DNA from: Rhodococcus koreensis
GTDB lineage: Bacteria; Actinomycetota; Actinomycetes; Mycobacteriales; Mycobacteriaceae
Reading direction: 5' to 3'
DNA: 64,000 bases
Assembly: GCF_900105905.1 (NCBI RefSeq)
Contig: NZ_FNSV01000005.1
Coordinates: forward strand, 4,464,001-4,528,000
Of the stretch, positions 42,172 through 49,372 are shown piece after piece (the first letter of the stretch is position 1; every line of letters begins with the position of its first letter). The position numbers were made by a program, and so were the translations under genes. The notes below the pieces were generated by a model. The model saw only the letters and a list, made by a program, of their open reading frames with translations. It made no database searches and had not been told where the DNA came from.

Positions 42172-43679
42172 GCGGCGGCCTCCGAACCCGTTGCAGCGAA
42201 CATGATCTTCTCCTCGTCGGCCTCGGCCCTGCTCAGTTCCGACACGATTCGTCCTTCCCTCATCACAAGGACGCGATCGGCCATTCCGAGCACCTCCGGC
42301 AATTCGGAGGAGATCATCACGACGGCGACGCCTTCACTGGCGAGCGTCGAGATGATCCGGTGCACTTCGGCTTTGGTGCCGACGTCGATCCCGCGGGTGG
42401 GTTCGTCCACGATCAGGACGCTCGGCGCGGTGGCCATCCACTTGGCGAGCACGACCTTCTGCTGATTGCCGCCGGACAGCACCCCGACGGGGTCGGTGAT
42501 GCGCGCGTACTTGGTCTGCAGTTTCTTCGTCCACTCGTAGGCCGACCGGCGCTCACGTCCCCCGAAGAGGAACCCGAACCGGGCGAGAGCGGACGACCGC
42601 GTCAACGTGGCGTTGCGCTCGATCGACATGTCCAGGATCAGGCCCTGCTGGCGACGGTCCTCCGGGACGAGCGCCATTCCCGCGCGCATCGCGGCCTTCG
42701 GATCGCCCTTGCGCAGGCTCTTGCCTCGCACCCGGACGTCGCCGCTGTCACGGGGGTCCACACCGAACGCCGACTGCATGACCTCGGAGCGGCCGGCACC
42801 GACCAGCCCGGACAGTGCCACGATCTCGCCGGCGCGCACCTGGAAACTGATGTCGGAGAACACCCCGGCTCGCGACAGGTTCTCGACCTCGAGGACGACC
42901 GCCCCCGGTTCCACGTCGATCTTCGGGAACAGGGCGCCGAGGTCGCGGCCGACCATGCTGCGGACGAGGTCGTCGACCGTCAGGCCCGCCAGTTCCGATG
43001 TGGCGATGTGCCGTCCGTCGCGCATCACGGTGACCCGCTGGCACAGCGCGAAGATCTCCTCGAAGCGGTGCGAGATGAACATGACCGCCGCGCCGGACGC
43101 GCACAGGGACCGGGAGACCTTGAACAGCCGCTCCACCTCGTTGCCGGACAGGGCCGCGGTCGGCTCGTCCATGACGATGACGTTGGCGTCGGTGGACAGC
43201 GCCTTCGCGATCTCGACCAACTGCTGATCGGCGATCGACAGTCCGCTGGCCGGCCGGTCCGGGTCCATCGGGACCCCGAGACGGTCGAACAGCGCGCGGG
43301 CGGCTGTGTTCATCGCGCCGCGGTCGATCATGCCGAAGCGGGCCCGCGGCTGGGTGCCGATGAAGATGTTCTCCGCGATCGTGAGGTCGGGGAACAGGGT
43401 CGGCTCCTGGTAGATGACCGCGATACCCCTGGCCTTGGCATCCGAGGGCGACCCGAGCGACACTTCCTCACCGCCGACGAGCATCGATCCGGTGTCGGGG
43501 CCGTGCACGCCGGCGAGCATCTTCACGATGGTCGACTTGCCTGCACCGTTCTCTCCGACGAGGGCGTGCGCCTCGCCGCCGTAGAGCGGAAACGACACAC
43601 CCTGAACAGCAGCGACGTTGCCGAAGGACTTGGTGACGTCCCGTACTTCCAGCAACGGCACCGCAGGGGGGACGCTCAT
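42168..43679 (-). CDS. rhaT: Rhamnose ABC transporter ATP-binding protein (double ATPase)
   Basis: 503 aa with two ABC domains, as in RbsA-type sugar importers. The first has Walker A GENGAGKST, signature LSIADQQ and Walker B VIVMDEPTAAL; the second has a degenerate Walker A (ALSGLVGAGRSEV), signature LSGGNQQK and Walker B VLIVDEPTRGID. It powers uptake through RhaPQ. First gene of the rhamnose operon, with a GGAGG Shine-Dalgarno and an operator-like site 15 nt upstream of its start. Confidence 0.93.
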   Translation of the reverse strand: MSVPPAVPLLEVRDVTKSFGNVAAVQGVSFPLYGGEAHALVGENGAGKSTIVKMLAGVHGPDTGSMLVGGEEVSLGSPSDAKARGIAVIYQEPTLFPDLTIAENIFIGTQPRARFGMIDRGAMNTAARALFDRLGVPMDPDRPASGLSIADQQLVEIAKALSTDANVIVMDEPTAALSGNEVERLFKVSRSLCASGAAVMFISHRFEEIFALCQRVTVMRDGRHIATSELAGLTVDDLVRSMVGRDLGALFPKIDVEPGAVVLEVENLSRAGVFSDISFQVRAGEIVALSGLVGAGRSEVMQSAFGVDPRDSGDVRVRGKSLRKGDPKAAMRAGMALVPEDRRQQGLILDMSIERNATLTRSSALARFGFLFGGRERRSAYEWTKKLQTKYARITDPVGVLSGGNQQKVVLAKWMATAPSVLIVDEPTRGIDVGTKAEVHRIISTLASEGVAVVMISSELPEVLGMADRVLVMREGRIVSELSRAEADEEKIMFAATGSEAAA

Positions 43680-43693
43680 TCAGCACCTCCGAT

Positions 43694-43705
43694 TGAAACG
43701 GTTCA
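43694..43705. promoter_or_regulatory. RhaR operator at the rhamnose operon promoter
   Basis: TGAAACGGTTCA is an imperfect 12-bp palindrome (5 of 6 pairs) of the LacI/GalR type. It matches the site at 43882-43893 (consensus TGAARCGRTTCA) upstream of the divergent LacI-family gene. Confidence 0.6.
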
Positions 43706-43872
43706 TTTCTTGTTTATGAAGCTAGAAGTGACAGGCGCCACAAGTCAAGAGGTTCGGTAGAGCCGGTCACCGCCGTGACCTTATCGTTATAAAAGCACGC
43801 CAGGTCGCTTACCGGATATTCCGCATCGTCTCGCCTGACAGCCGGTCTTGATTCCGGCCCCGCGGACGGCGA

Positions 43873-43893
43873 TACTGTGAATGAAGCGATTCA
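43873..43893 (+). promoter_or_regulatory. rhaR promoter with autoregulatory operator
   Basis: A -10-like TACTGT (43873-43878) is followed directly by TGAAGCGATTCA (43882-43893), the second copy of the LacI-type site. The operator would cover the transcription start, as in autorepression. The rest of 43680-43971 (292 bases) holds only these sites and the rhaR leader. Confidence 0.5.
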
Positions 43894-43971
43894 AGAGCAC
43901 TGGATTGTTCTCGGGCACCGGCCGACGCGACAATGTGCGCTGTCGAACGAGCCGGCTGAAGGGGGAATCGG

Positions 43972-44991
43972 ATGGCAGCGTCCATGCGCGAGGTCGCCGC
44001 ACTCGCGGGCGTCTCGATGGGAACGATCAGCAACGTGCTCAACCACCCCGAACTGGTGTCGGAGGCGACCCGCCAGCGAGTACACGAGGCCATCACCCAG
44101 CTCGGCTTCGTCCGCAACGACGCCGCCCGCCAACTCCGCGCCGGCCAGTCACGGATGCTCGCCGTCGTCGTCCTCGACGCGCGGAACCCCTTCTTCGTCG
44201 ACGTCGCGTCGGGAGCCGAGGAAGTCGCCGAGGCGAACGAACTGCTGATGGTCATGATCAGCACCGGCGAATCGGAAGAACGCGAGAACCGGCAGCTCGG
44301 CCAGCTCATGGAACAACGCGTCCACGGAATCCTGCTCTGCCCCACCGGCGAGAGCACGCCGATGCTCGCCAACCTCGACCGTCAGGGCACCCCGGTGGTC
44401 CTGCTCGACCGCGGGTCCCGCACACCCGGCCGATCCTCCGTCGCCGTCGACGACGTCCACGGCGGCAGGATCGCCGCCCGCCACCTGATGGAGCAGGGGC
44501 ACCGGAACCTCGTGTTCGTCGGCGGGCCCGACACCATCAGGCAGGTCCGCGACCGCCGGGACGGGGCGCTCAGCGCCGTCGCGGAATCGGCGAGCACCCG
44601 CATGCGCACCGTCGCCACCCGATCCCTCAGCATCGAGGCCGGCACCCACGCGGCCCGCGAGATTCTCGCGATGCCGCCGCAGGAGCGGCCCACGGCGGCG
44701 TTCTGCGCCAACGACCTGCTCGCACTCGGTGTGCTCCAGGAGTTCATCCAGCACGGCAAGCGCGTGCCCGAAGACCTCGCGATCGTCGGGTACGACGACA
44801 TCGACTACGCCGCCGGCGCGGCCGTGCCGCTGACCTCCGTCGCCCAGCCACGGAACGAACTGGGACGAGCGGCGGCCGAACTCCTGCTCGATCAGGTGAA
44901 CAACCCCGACACCCACCGGCACCAGCAGCTCTCGTTCACCCCGACCCTCGTCGTCCGCGAGTCCACGGCCGCCTGCCCCGTGCGTGGTTGA
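43972..44991 (+). CDS. rhaR: LacI-family regulator of rhamnose utilisation
   Basis: 339 aa. N-terminal LacI HTH (MREVAALAGVSMGTISNVLNHPELVSEATRQRVHEAITQLGFVRNDAARQL) with the hinge helix, then a periplasmic-binding-protein-like sensor (DARNPFFVDVASGAEE, LLDRGSRTPGRSSVAVDDVHGG, IVGYDDIDYA). Divergent from the nine-gene rhamnose operon and flanked by matching operator-like sites, so it probably represses both until L-rhamnose or rhamnulose binds. Good Shine-Dalgarno (GAAGGGGGAA). Its stop lies in a 16-bp palindrome. Confidence 0.9.
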   Translation: MAASMREVAALAGVSMGTISNVLNHPELVSEATRQRVHEAITQLGFVRNDAARQLRAGQSRMLAVVVLDARNPFFVDVASGAEEVAEANELLMVMISTGESEERENRQLGQLMEQRVHGILLCPTGESTPMLANLDRQGTPVVLLDRGSRTPGRSSVAVDDVHGGRIAARHLMEQGHRNLVFVGGPDTIRQVRDRRDGALSAVAESASTRMRTVATRSLSIEAGTHAAREILAMPPQERPTAAFCANDLLALGVLQEFIQHGKRVPEDLAIVGYDDIDYAAGAAVPLTSVAQPRNELGRAAAELLLDQVNNPDTHRHQQLSFTPTLVVRESTAACPVRG

Positions 44992-45019
44992 CGAGCGTCT
45001 GGACTCGTCAACCACGCAC
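44980..45019. terminator. Terminator palindrome after rhaR
   Basis: A perfect 16-bp stem (GTGCGTGGTTGACGAG at 44980-44995, complement at 45004-45019) with an 8-nt loop; the rhaR TGA is inside the left arm. Confidence 0.7.
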
Positions 45020-45039
45020 CGGGCCGGAGGCCTCAGGGG

Positions 45040-45045
45040 TATCTT
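45040..45045 (+). promoter_or_regulatory. -10 box of the PPOX-fold gene
   Basis: TATCTT ends 6 nt before the ATG at 45052, with no Shine-Dalgarno; probably leaderless. Confidence 0.45.
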
Positions 45046-45051
45046 TCGGAC

Positions 45052-45459
45052 ATGTCGAAGCCACCTCTGACACCGAAGGCCGCCGAGATGTTCGCCCGGC
45101 CCAATTACGCCACCGTCGCCTGCGTCCGACCCGACGGGCAGCCCGTGTCCGTGGCCACCTGGTATCTGTTCGAGGGCGGCAGGGTGCTGGTCAACATGGA
45201 CGCCGAGCGGAAGCGCCTCGACTACCTGCGGGGCGATCCCCGGGTCAGCCTCACCGCGATGGACCCCGGCGACTGGATCACCCACGTCAGCGTCCAGGGC
45301 CGGGTGACGGAGTTCGTCGACGACGAAGACCTCGCCGACATCGACCGCCTCGCCACGCATTACACCGGCAAGCCGTACCCCGTCCGCGACCGCAAACGGG
45401 TCAGCGCCTGGATCGAGATCGACACCTGGCACGGCTGGGGGTCGCTGAAACAGTCCTGA
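45052..45459 (+). CDS. PPOX-class (pyridoxamine-phosphate oxidase fold) FMN/F420-dependent protein
   Basis: 135 aa split-beta-barrel protein: ARPNYATVACVRPDGQPVSVATWYLFEGGRVLVNMDAERKRLDYLRGDPRVSLTAMD, then THVSVQGRVTEFVDDEDL and YPVRDRKRVSAWIEIDTWHGWG. Size and motifs match the TIGR03618-type F420-binding family common in actinobacteria. Members reduce or oxidise small molecules with F420 or FMN; the substrate is unknown. It stands between two unrelated genes. Confidence 0.82.
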   Translation: MSKPPLTPKAAEMFARPNYATVACVRPDGQPVSVATWYLFEGGRVLVNMDAERKRLDYLRGDPRVSLTAMDPGDWITHVSVQGRVTEFVDDEDLADIDRLATHYTGKPYPVRDRKRVSAWIEIDTWHGWGSLKQS

Positions 45460-45487
45460 ACCGACTCCGCGACGAAAACAACCGGGC

Positions 45488-46564
45488 ATGACGACGCCCC
45501 GCGCCGCAACGGTCCTCGCCGTGGCCACGGCGGTGATCGGCAGCCTGCTGCTGAGCGCACCGACGGTCCGCGAATCGGGGCCGCCCGCGGCAACGGTGGC
45601 CCAGCCCGCGCCGCCTCCGCCACCGCCGCCCGTCGTCCTGACCCCGGAAGAGGTCGAGGCCAGGGTGATCCCGGCGATCGTCACCCTCGTCGCCGACTCG
45701 GGGCTCGTCGAAACCGCGGGAACGGGGATAGTGCTCACCCCCGACGGCGTCGTCCTCACCAATCATCACGTGATCGACGGTGCACTCGACATCAGCGCGG
45801 TGAGCCTCGGCAACGGTGCGGAGTACGTCGCGGACGTGCTCGGTTACGACAGTTCGCGCGACATCGCGGTCCTCCGGCTCCAGGGCGCGGGCGACCTTTC
45901 CGCCGCGCCCCTCGCGAAGGACACCGCCGTCGGCATCGGTGATCCGGTCACCGCGGTGGGCAACGCCGAAGGGGGCGGAGTCCCGGTGGCGGCACGGGGT
46001 TTCGTGACCGATCTCGGGCAGGCGATCACCGCTCGCAGTTCCACCGACGGTTCCCGGAACCGGCTGAACGGGTTGATCCAGATCGATGCGGCGGTCCGGC
46101 CCGGCGACTCCGGTGGCCCGCTCGTCGACGCCACCGCCGCCGTCATCGGCGTGAACACCGCGGGCAACGCCGACTCCGATCCCACCAAACCCGCTCCCGC
46201 CCAGCCGAGGTCGTATGCGGTGCCCATCGACACCGCGATGACGATCGTCGATCAGGTTCGCGCCGGGACGGCGTCCGCCACCGTGCACATCGGCGACACT
46301 CCCCTCCTCGGGATCAGCGTCACCGACGATCCTCGTGGCGCCGAGGTCCTCTGGGTCAGCATCGGCACCCCCGCCGACGACGCGGGCATCGAGATCGGGG
46401 ACGTCGTCACCGAATTCGACGGAATCCCGATCCGGTCCTCGGACGATCTCAGCGGGCTCATGATCGCGCGGCACCCCGGCGACGCGGTCGAAATCCGCTG
46501 GCTCGACGAGACCGGGAGGCCGCGGTCGACGACGATCGTGCTGGAGAAGGGCCCGCCGCGGTAG
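45488..46564 (+). CDS. Secreted S1C (HtrA/DegP-like) serine protease with PDZ domain
   Basis: 358 aa. An N-terminal signal or anchor helix (ATVLAVATAVIGSLLLSA) is followed by a proline stretch and a trypsin-like domain with the triad His94 (LTNHHVID), Asp125 (SSRDIAVLR) and Ser208 (RPGDSGGPLV). A C-terminal PDZ domain (about 275-355) contains LLGISVTDDPRGAEV and GIEIGDVVTEFDGIPI. HtrA-like proteases degrade or process misfolded envelope proteins. It follows the PPOX gene by 28 nt without a visible terminator. Confidence 0.9.
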   Translation: MTTPRAATVLAVATAVIGSLLLSAPTVRESGPPAATVAQPAPPPPPPPVVLTPEEVEARVIPAIVTLVADSGLVETAGTGIVLTPDGVVLTNHHVIDGALDISAVSLGNGAEYVADVLGYDSSRDIAVLRLQGAGDLSAAPLAKDTAVGIGDPVTAVGNAEGGGVPVAARGFVTDLGQAITARSSTDGSRNRLNGLIQIDAAVRPGDSGGPLVDATAAVIGVNTAGNADSDPTKPAPAQPRSYAVPIDTAMTIVDQVRAGTASATVHIGDTPLLGISVTDDPRGAEVLWVSIGTPADDAGIEIGDVVTEFDGIPIRSSDDLSGLMIARHPGDAVEIRWLDETGRPRSTTIVLEKGPPR

Positions 46565-47602
46565 TCAGGCGGTCTTGTCCCGGGCGACACCGTCGTCCGG
46601 CCGCACCCGCGTCGCGACGAACCGCGCGATACGCCGAAGCACCACACGACTTTCCGGCAGACCGGGCCACAACGCCGGAAACGCATGCACCTGACCGTCC
46701 CAGATCTGCAGCGTCGTCGGCACACCCGCACCGCTCAGCCGATGCGCCATCAGCTCCGAATCCGACCGCAGCACCTCGCCCTCCGCGGCGAAGAGCAACG
46801 ACGGCGGCAGACCCTCGAGCGCACCGTTCACGGGCGACAGCGCGGGGTCGAGCACACCGTCCACCTCGCCGCCCAGCTTGCCGATGGTGACGAGCGCCTC
46901 CACGGGCGCGAACACGTCGCGGGCGGCGTTGGCGTGCACCAGCTTGTCGGCGCAGTCCAGGTCCAGCAGCGGCGACAGCCCGACCAGCCCGGCGGGGAGA
47001 TCGACACCCTCCTCGCGGGCCTTCAACGCCGTCGCGAACACGAGGAACCCACCCGCCGAATCACCGGCGAACACCGTCCCGCCCGCCTGGGCTCCGTTCT
47101 CCAGCAACCACTTGTACGCCGTCAGACAGTCGTCGACGGAACCGCTGATGTTCGTGTCGGGCAGTTGCCGGTAGCCGACGTGCATCACCGGCAGTCCGGT
47201 GAGCTTCGCGATCGTCGCGACCACCGGCCGGTGCGTGTTCAGCCCGCAGCACAGGAACCCGCCGCCGTGGAGATAGAGGACGACACCGTCGCTCAGCTCC
47301 GGTGAGACTCCCGGGGCCCGCACGATCTCCGCGTCGAACCCGGGCAGCCGCACCTTCTGGCGGCGGATACCGGAAGCGGGGCGCATCCCCGCCGCGAGGT
47401 CCAGCAGCGCGGCCCTGCGGATCGCCGACTCGTTGATCGGCGCCATCCGCACCACGGGCCGGAGGAACCATCTGCATGCCTGGTAGAGAACCTGGGATTC
47501 GATACTCGGCCCCGCCAGCCGCGCACCCGAACGGTATTGGACGGTCGGTGTCCCATTCCGCTGCTGCACAGACGGCTTGCGGTCGTTCGGCACAGATTTC
47601 AT
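46565..47602 (-). CDS. Alpha/beta hydrolase of the hormone-sensitive-lipase family
   Basis: 345 aa. LYLHGGGFLCCG is the HGGG oxyanion motif, FAGDSAGGFLVF the nucleophile elbow, and DGQVHAFPAL holds the catalytic His. These define the HSL/Lip (LipH, LipI, LipN) esterases that hydrolyse short or medium acyl esters. No signal peptide is apparent. The ATG at 47602 has GGGGAGAAGG upstream; a longer start at 47674 is less likely. It converges head-on with the protease gene with no spacer. Confidence 0.88.
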   Translation of the reverse strand: MKSVPNDRKPSVQQRNGTPTVQYRSGARLAGPSIESQVLYQACRWFLRPVVRMAPINESAIRRAALLDLAAGMRPASGIRRQKVRLPGFDAEIVRAPGVSPELSDGVVLYLHGGGFLCCGLNTHRPVVATIAKLTGLPVMHVGYRQLPDTNISGSVDDCLTAYKWLLENGAQAGGTVFAGDSAGGFLVFATALKAREEGVDLPAGLVGLSPLLDLDCADKLVHANAARDVFAPVEALVTIGKLGGEVDGVLDPALSPVNGALEGLPPSLLFAAEGEVLRSDSELMAHRLSGAGVPTTLQIWDGQVHAFPALWPGLPESRVVLRRIARFVATRVRPDDGVARDKTA

Positions 47603-47749
47603 GCCTTCTCCCCTGGTCGCCGATACCCGTCGCCGTTGACGGATACGTAAGTTCAACCTTGGAGTACCCGCCACGCTCGTGTGTCGCTGATGGTGGCTTC
47701 GGCCCCAAGTCGTTATGCCCGGTGCCCGAATCGTTACCGGCGGGTCGGA

Positions 47750-48691
47750 TCAGCCGAAATCGAGGTCGTCCAGCTCCTCCACCACGGTGACCTTGCGCTT
47801 GCGGCCGCCCCGCATCCGGCCGATGCCACGGCGTCCGCCGGTGTCCGCGTTGCCGGAGGGCAGGATCCGCTGCGGCGCCACCCGGGGGCGCGCCACGTGC
47901 GCGGGCGGCGGCGCGACCCGGGGTTCCACGGGGTCGGACACGACGAGGGGCGTCCGGGGCGGCGGGGCCGCGACCACGGGCCGTGGTGCCGCGGCCACGG
48001 TGGGCGGTGCCGCGACGGCGGCAGGCGGGGCGGGGACCGCGGCAGGCGGGGCGGCGATCGGCACGGAGACCCGTTCACGGCGGGGCAGGCCGGTGTCCCG
48101 CAGATCCACGTCGTCGAGCCCGGTCACCCACCGCAGCCGGTGGTCGAGACCGCGGTCCTGCAACTCGGCCCAGATCTCGTCGTGCCACGCCCCGGGCTCG
48201 CCGCTCCCGAACGCCCGGGAGTTCGCGCTGACCCACACCACGTCCTCGGACGGGCGGCGGTCCGCGATGTCCAGGACCGTCAGCCAGTTCACCGTGGCCG
48301 TGTAGCCGCGCCGCTTCCGGTCCACATACGGGCGGCGGCGCTGCAGTTCACGGGCGGCGACTTCGAGGTGCGAGGTGTACGCCGGCTCGATCACATCGCA
48401 GCCCATCGCCTCCAACTGCCGGGCGAGCGAGTCGACGTAGCCGTCGGCCTTGGCCCGCGCGGCGTCCACGAACACCGACAGGTCGTCGCGGAGCCCGAGC
48501 CGGTCGTACATCCGTGCCTGGACGGTGAGGGCCTCGATCATCGCGACCGACTCCCGCTGGTACCGGTGGGCGACCTCGACGAGGACGAGTCGGGGGACGA
48601 GCACTCGGCTGCCCCGGTCGAGGGCGTCGCGGACGAACGTCTCGAAGCGCGCGTCTCGCGTGACGGCCGAGGTATCGAGAACAATCAGCAT
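47750..48691 (-). CDS. PIN-domain protein with Pro/Ala-rich tail
   Basis: 313 aa. The N-terminus, MLIVLDTSAVTRDARFETFVRDAL, starts a PIN-like nuclease domain with acidic residues at D6 and in LVLVEVAHR, DVVWVSANSRAFG and WHDEIWAEL. From residue about 210 a low-complexity Pro/Ala/Val linker leads to a basic patch (GRMRGGRKRKVT) and an acidic end. No antitoxin gene is adjacent, so it is more likely a stand-alone RNase or DNA-processing protein than half of a VapBC pair. Function unknown. Confidence 0.7.
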   Translation of the reverse strand: MLIVLDTSAVTRDARFETFVRDALDRGSRVLVPRLVLVEVAHRYQRESVAMIEALTVQARMYDRLGLRDDLSVFVDAARAKADGYVDSLARQLEAMGCDVIEPAYTSHLEVAARELQRRRPYVDRKRRGYTATVNWLTVLDIADRRPSEDVVWVSANSRAFGSGEPGAWHDEIWAELQDRGLDHRLRWVTGLDDVDLRDTGLPRRERVSVPIAAPPAAVPAPPAAVAAPPTVAAAPRPVVAAPPPRTPLVVSDPVEPRVAPPPAHVARPRVAPQRILPSGNADTGGRRGIGRMRGGRKRKVTVVEELDDLDFG

Positions 48692-48815
48692 TGATCGATT
48701 CTCACCGAACGCGTCGGCAGCGCCAGGGAAGTTGCTGAGTCGTTACCGAAACACCCGACCAGTCGGTATCGCAGCACCCGCCGGGGCATTGCCGCCCGGT
48801 TGCCGGGCGGCCGTC

Positions 48816-49292
48816 TCAATGGATCTTGAAGATCACCGCGCGCTGCACGACGAAGTTGATGACCGTCGCCGTGCCCTGCGCGATGACGAACGCGAGCGGC
48901 AGACGCCACCATTCGTCGGGGAATGCGTGGTACATCACCCAGTTGAGGCCCACCTGCACCGCAAACGTGACGGCGTACAGGATCACGACGGCGACGAAGC
49001 GGGCGCGGCTCGGTTCGGCCTTGAACGTCCACCGGCGATTGATCAGGTACGCGGTGGTGGTGCCCGCGATGAAGCTGATCGACTTCGCCACGTTGACGGG
49101 CAGCCCGACCACCTCGAACAGCAGGAAGTAGAGGCCGAAGTCGACGACCGCCGACAGTCCACCGGTCAGGACGAAACGGACGATCTGCGTCTTCAGGTCC
49201 AGTGCGTCGTCGGCGATGTTCTCGGTGACGGGGATCTCGACGGGGAGCGGAACGTGAGGTTCGTGCTCGTGACTCGGCTGGGTTTCTGACAC
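48816..49292 (-). CDS. gtrA: GtrA family membrane protein (Rv3789-like)
   Basis: 158 aa with four transmembrane helices: IVRFVLTGGLSAVVDFGLYFLLFEVVG, AKSISFIAGTTTAYLINRRWTF, FVAVVILYAVTFAVQVGLNW and LAFVIAQGTATVINFVVQRAVIF. It is the GtrA fold, in the position of M. tuberculosis Rv3789 next to dprE1 (recalled), which has been proposed to move decaprenyl-phosphoarabinose across the membrane or to anchor other arabinan enzymes. Starts at GTG 49292, 7 nt after a minus-strand TAGCCT box, probably leaderless. It is divergent from dprE1. Confidence 0.9.
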   Translation of the reverse strand: MSETQPSHEHEPHVPLPVEIPVTENIADDALDLKTQIVRFVLTGGLSAVVDFGLYFLLFEVVGLPVNVAKSISFIAGTTTAYLINRRWTFKAEPSRARFVAVVILYAVTFAVQVGLNWVMYHAFPDEWWRLPLAFVIAQGTATVINFVVQRAVIFKIH

Positions 49293-49299
49293 GACGACG

Positions 49300-49305
49300 A
49301 GGCTA
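49300..49305 (-). promoter_or_regulatory. -10 box of gtrA
   Basis: On the minus strand, TAGCCT ends 7 nt before the GTG at 49292. The 40-bp palindrome starts 7 nt upstream of this box, which mirrors the layout on the dprE1 side. Confidence 0.5.
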
Positions 49306-49312
49306 GCGCCCC

Positions 49313-49352
49313 GTGAGTACTTCTTAACCGCCCGCGGTTAACAAGTACTCAC
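49313..49352. promoter_or_regulatory. 40-bp palindrome in the gtrA/dprE1 divergent promoter
   Basis: Left arm GTGAGTACTTCTTAACCGC (49313-49331) and right arm 49334-49352 pair at 18 of 19 positions around a 2-nt centre. Identical TAGCCT -10 boxes lie 6-7 nt outside each edge, and TTAA(C/G)A sequences inside the arms are spaced 15-16 nt from them as possible -35 elements. A near-identical palindrome is found before the first emb gene (56561-56608). Confidence 0.6.
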
Positions 49353-49358
49353 AGGCGG

Positions 49359-49364
49359 TAGCCT
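49359..49364 (+). promoter_or_regulatory. -10 box of dprE1
   Basis: TAGCCT ends 8 nt before the ATG at 49373; a TTAACA 15 nt upstream, in the right arm of the palindrome, may be the -35. Confidence 0.5.
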
Positions 49365-49372
49365 CTATGCCG

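Noticed and set aside
47750..48691. PIN-domain gene as the toxin of a VapBC pair
   Set aside because: No small antitoxin gene is adjacent, and the protein is over twice the usual VapC length with a low-complexity tail.
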